Position numbers and translations under genes: made by a program. Below, piece by piece: positions 44,106-45,870 of a stretch of DNA of 45,870 bases (positions within the stretch are counted from its first letter, which is position 1; every line of letters starts with the position of its first letter). Under the pieces are notes generated by a model. The model made no database searches and had not been told where the DNA came from. It saw only the letters and a program-made list of their open reading frames with translations. This DNA comes from Phycisphaerae bacterium (GTDB taxonomy: Bacteria; Planctomycetota; Phycisphaerae; Sedimentisphaerales; Anaerobacaceae), in contig JAQTMR010000016.1 in NCBI GenBank assembly GCA_028714255.1, forward strand, positions 1 to 45,870, read 5' to 3'.

Positions 44106-44525
44106 TTACTCACCGGTTATCTGGCATACGACCGTTCTTGTTCTCGGTCTGGTATCAAAATCTATGAGGACAATTTGCTGCCAAGTACCCAGTGTAAGCC
44201 GGCCATCTACAACAGGCACGTTCAGCGAAGGCCCCAACAGCGCAGCCCTTACATGGGAATGACCGTTGTCATCGTGCCAGGTCTCTTCGTGCTCATACTC
44301 ACCGGCCTGCGGCGCAATTTTTTCAAATGCCGCGGCTATATCGCAATTTACCAACCCGGGCTCATATTCGATGGTTGTAATCCCAGCCGTGGAACCGACA
44401 TTGAAAAGAGTAACGATTCCTGAAAGTATTCCTGATTGAGCGACAGCAGCGGTTGCCTCTTCTGTAATATTGATGATATCGCAGTTGCCACGCGTTTTTA
44501 CCTTTATTTCTTTTGTTTTGACCAT
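44106..44525 (-). CDS. yjbQ: YjbQ family protein (UPF0047, secondary thiamine-phosphate synthase)
   Basis: The 139-residue protein fits the whole length of the YjbQ family. The family core is plain: HDDNGHSHVRAALLGPSLNV, then GRLTLGTWQQIVLIDFDTRP near the C-terminus. The His/Asp-rich loop is thought to bind metal. YjbQ of E. coli has weak thiamine-phosphate synthase activity and its main role is unsettled. No thiamine genes are nearby. The gene is divergent from the rRNA operon, with the 16S promoter about 160 bases away. Confidence 0.93.
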   Translation of the reverse strand: MVKTKEIKVKTRGNCDIINITEEATAAVAQSGILSGIVTLFNVGSTAGITTIEYEPGLVNCDIAAAFEKIAPQAGEYEHEETWHDDNGHSHVRAALLGPSLNVPVVDGRLTLGTWQQIVLIDFDTRPRTRTVVCQITGE

Positions 44526-44686
44526 TTATTACCCTGCCTAAAAAGCCTCAATTCAGTCAAGGTATCGAACATAAACGGTTTTTGCAAGCAGACAATCAAA
44601 AGGAAAGGCTTTATAGTGCTTTTTTACGCCCCCACAGGCTCTGGGAGGAAAACTGAAAAAAATTTTATTTTTTTTGACTTCTCCTA

Positions 44687-44714
44687 TTGACGACATCATT
44701 ATTTAGGTTAGAAT
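44687..44714 (+). promoter_or_regulatory. rRNA operon promoter
   Basis: TTGACG (44687-44692) and TAGAAT (44709-44714) are 16 bases apart, preceded by an A/T tract (AAAAAAATTTTATTTTTTTT at 44656-44675) that could serve as an UP element. The predicted start near 44721 leaves a leader of about 260 bases before the 16S gene. A second TTGACT at 44674 may be an alternative -35. Confidence 0.6.
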
Positions 44715-44787
44715 AGCGGAATTGTAGTGGCCAAGCGAGATATAAGCATCGTAGCTTGGCCTCTGATTTTTCGTCAAAATACAAAAA

Positions 44788-44900
44788 GCTCTTTGACAAG
44801 TTAACAGTTAAGCCAAATTAGCAGCGAAAGTGCAACTCTGGCAGTAAATATGCTTTACTGCCGTGAGTTTTACAATGTTTTTTGTTTTTCAGCACTTTCG
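44788..44900 (+). promoter_or_regulatory. rRNA leader: boxA-like element and nested hairpin
   Basis: GCTCTTTGACA (44788-44798) resembles the boxA antitermination element of rrn leaders. It is followed by an outer pair CGAAAGTGC (44825-44833) / GCACTTTCG (44892-44900) that encloses AACTC / GAGTT and the hairpin GGCAGTAAA-TATGC-TTTACTGCC (44840-44862). The structure probably acts in antitermination or pre-rRNA processing. Confidence 0.6.
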
Positions 44901-44983
44901 GTGCATATGCCAAAGTGTTTGAGCCTTTTCTCGACGAAATCCCTCTCTGTTTGCCTTCGGGCATCAGATTGGGTTCGACGAAT

Positions 44984-45870
<887 letters not shown>

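Overview
The window looks like a chromosomal segment of an uncultured planctomycete, most likely class Phycisphaerae (Sedimentisphaerales-like). The signs are a planctomycete-type 16S rRNA gene, a PEP-CTERM surface protein with no linked exosortase, a B12-dependent ribonucleotide reductase, a short Rho, and several large secreted or membrane proteins of planctomycete style. The taxonomic call is inference from these traits. Most of the window is ordinary housekeeping sequence arranged in short operons. Small dispersed repeats sit between and sometimes inside the genes.

Layout. 1-3800: the start of a BRO-N (phage antirepressor-like) gene cut by the window edge, two covarying hairpins, then nrdJ on the minus strand behind a promoter with two NrdR-like boxes. 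3811-5175: a short UvrC. 5197-11008: a minus-strand operon running ligA, an NTF2-like lipoprotein, a methyltransferase, ribD and a ten-repeat TolB-like protein. 11093-11297: tRNA-Asn with a clear promoter and terminator. 11571-14597: a Ser/Thr kinase overlapping a metallophosphoesterase, then a family 2 glycosyltransferase with its own promoter. 14651-16245: two unrecognised minus-strand genes and a repeat-rich spacer with a 123-bp direct duplication. 16246-23381: hemW, lepA, an SDR oxidoreductase, rho and an ABC-F ATPase.

23600-25900 is the most accessory-looking stretch. An AT-rich gene joins two pentapeptide-repeat blocks to a two-helix ion-channel pore, followed by a spacer with an exact 10-bp periodic motif. 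25942-37595 is a long minus-strand series: a GGDEF cyclase, a membrane/TPR protein, ahcY with its own promoter, a homocysteine methyltransferase, a lipoprotein, a small unknown protein, a ComEA-like protein, a GH10-like protein lacking its acid/base residue, a complementary M16 protease pair and a zinc-ribbon membrane protein. 37661-42960 holds smc and a FlgI-like/HEAT lipoprotein. 43177-44525 holds the PEP-CTERM protein and YjbQ. The window ends in the rRNA promoter, a structured leader and the first 887 bases of the 16S gene.

Functional links. AhcY and the homocysteine methyltransferase together form the recycling arm of the activated-methyl cycle. The kinase and phosphatase probably act on a common target. 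The two M16 proteins should form one protease. LigA, UvrC, SMC and NrdJ serve DNA synthesis and repair. No CRISPR array, insertion sequence with transposase, or obvious defence island was seen. The best candidates for something undescribed are the pentapeptide-repeat channel, the covarying hairpin family, the FlgI/HEAT lipoprotein and the kinase/phosphatase pair.
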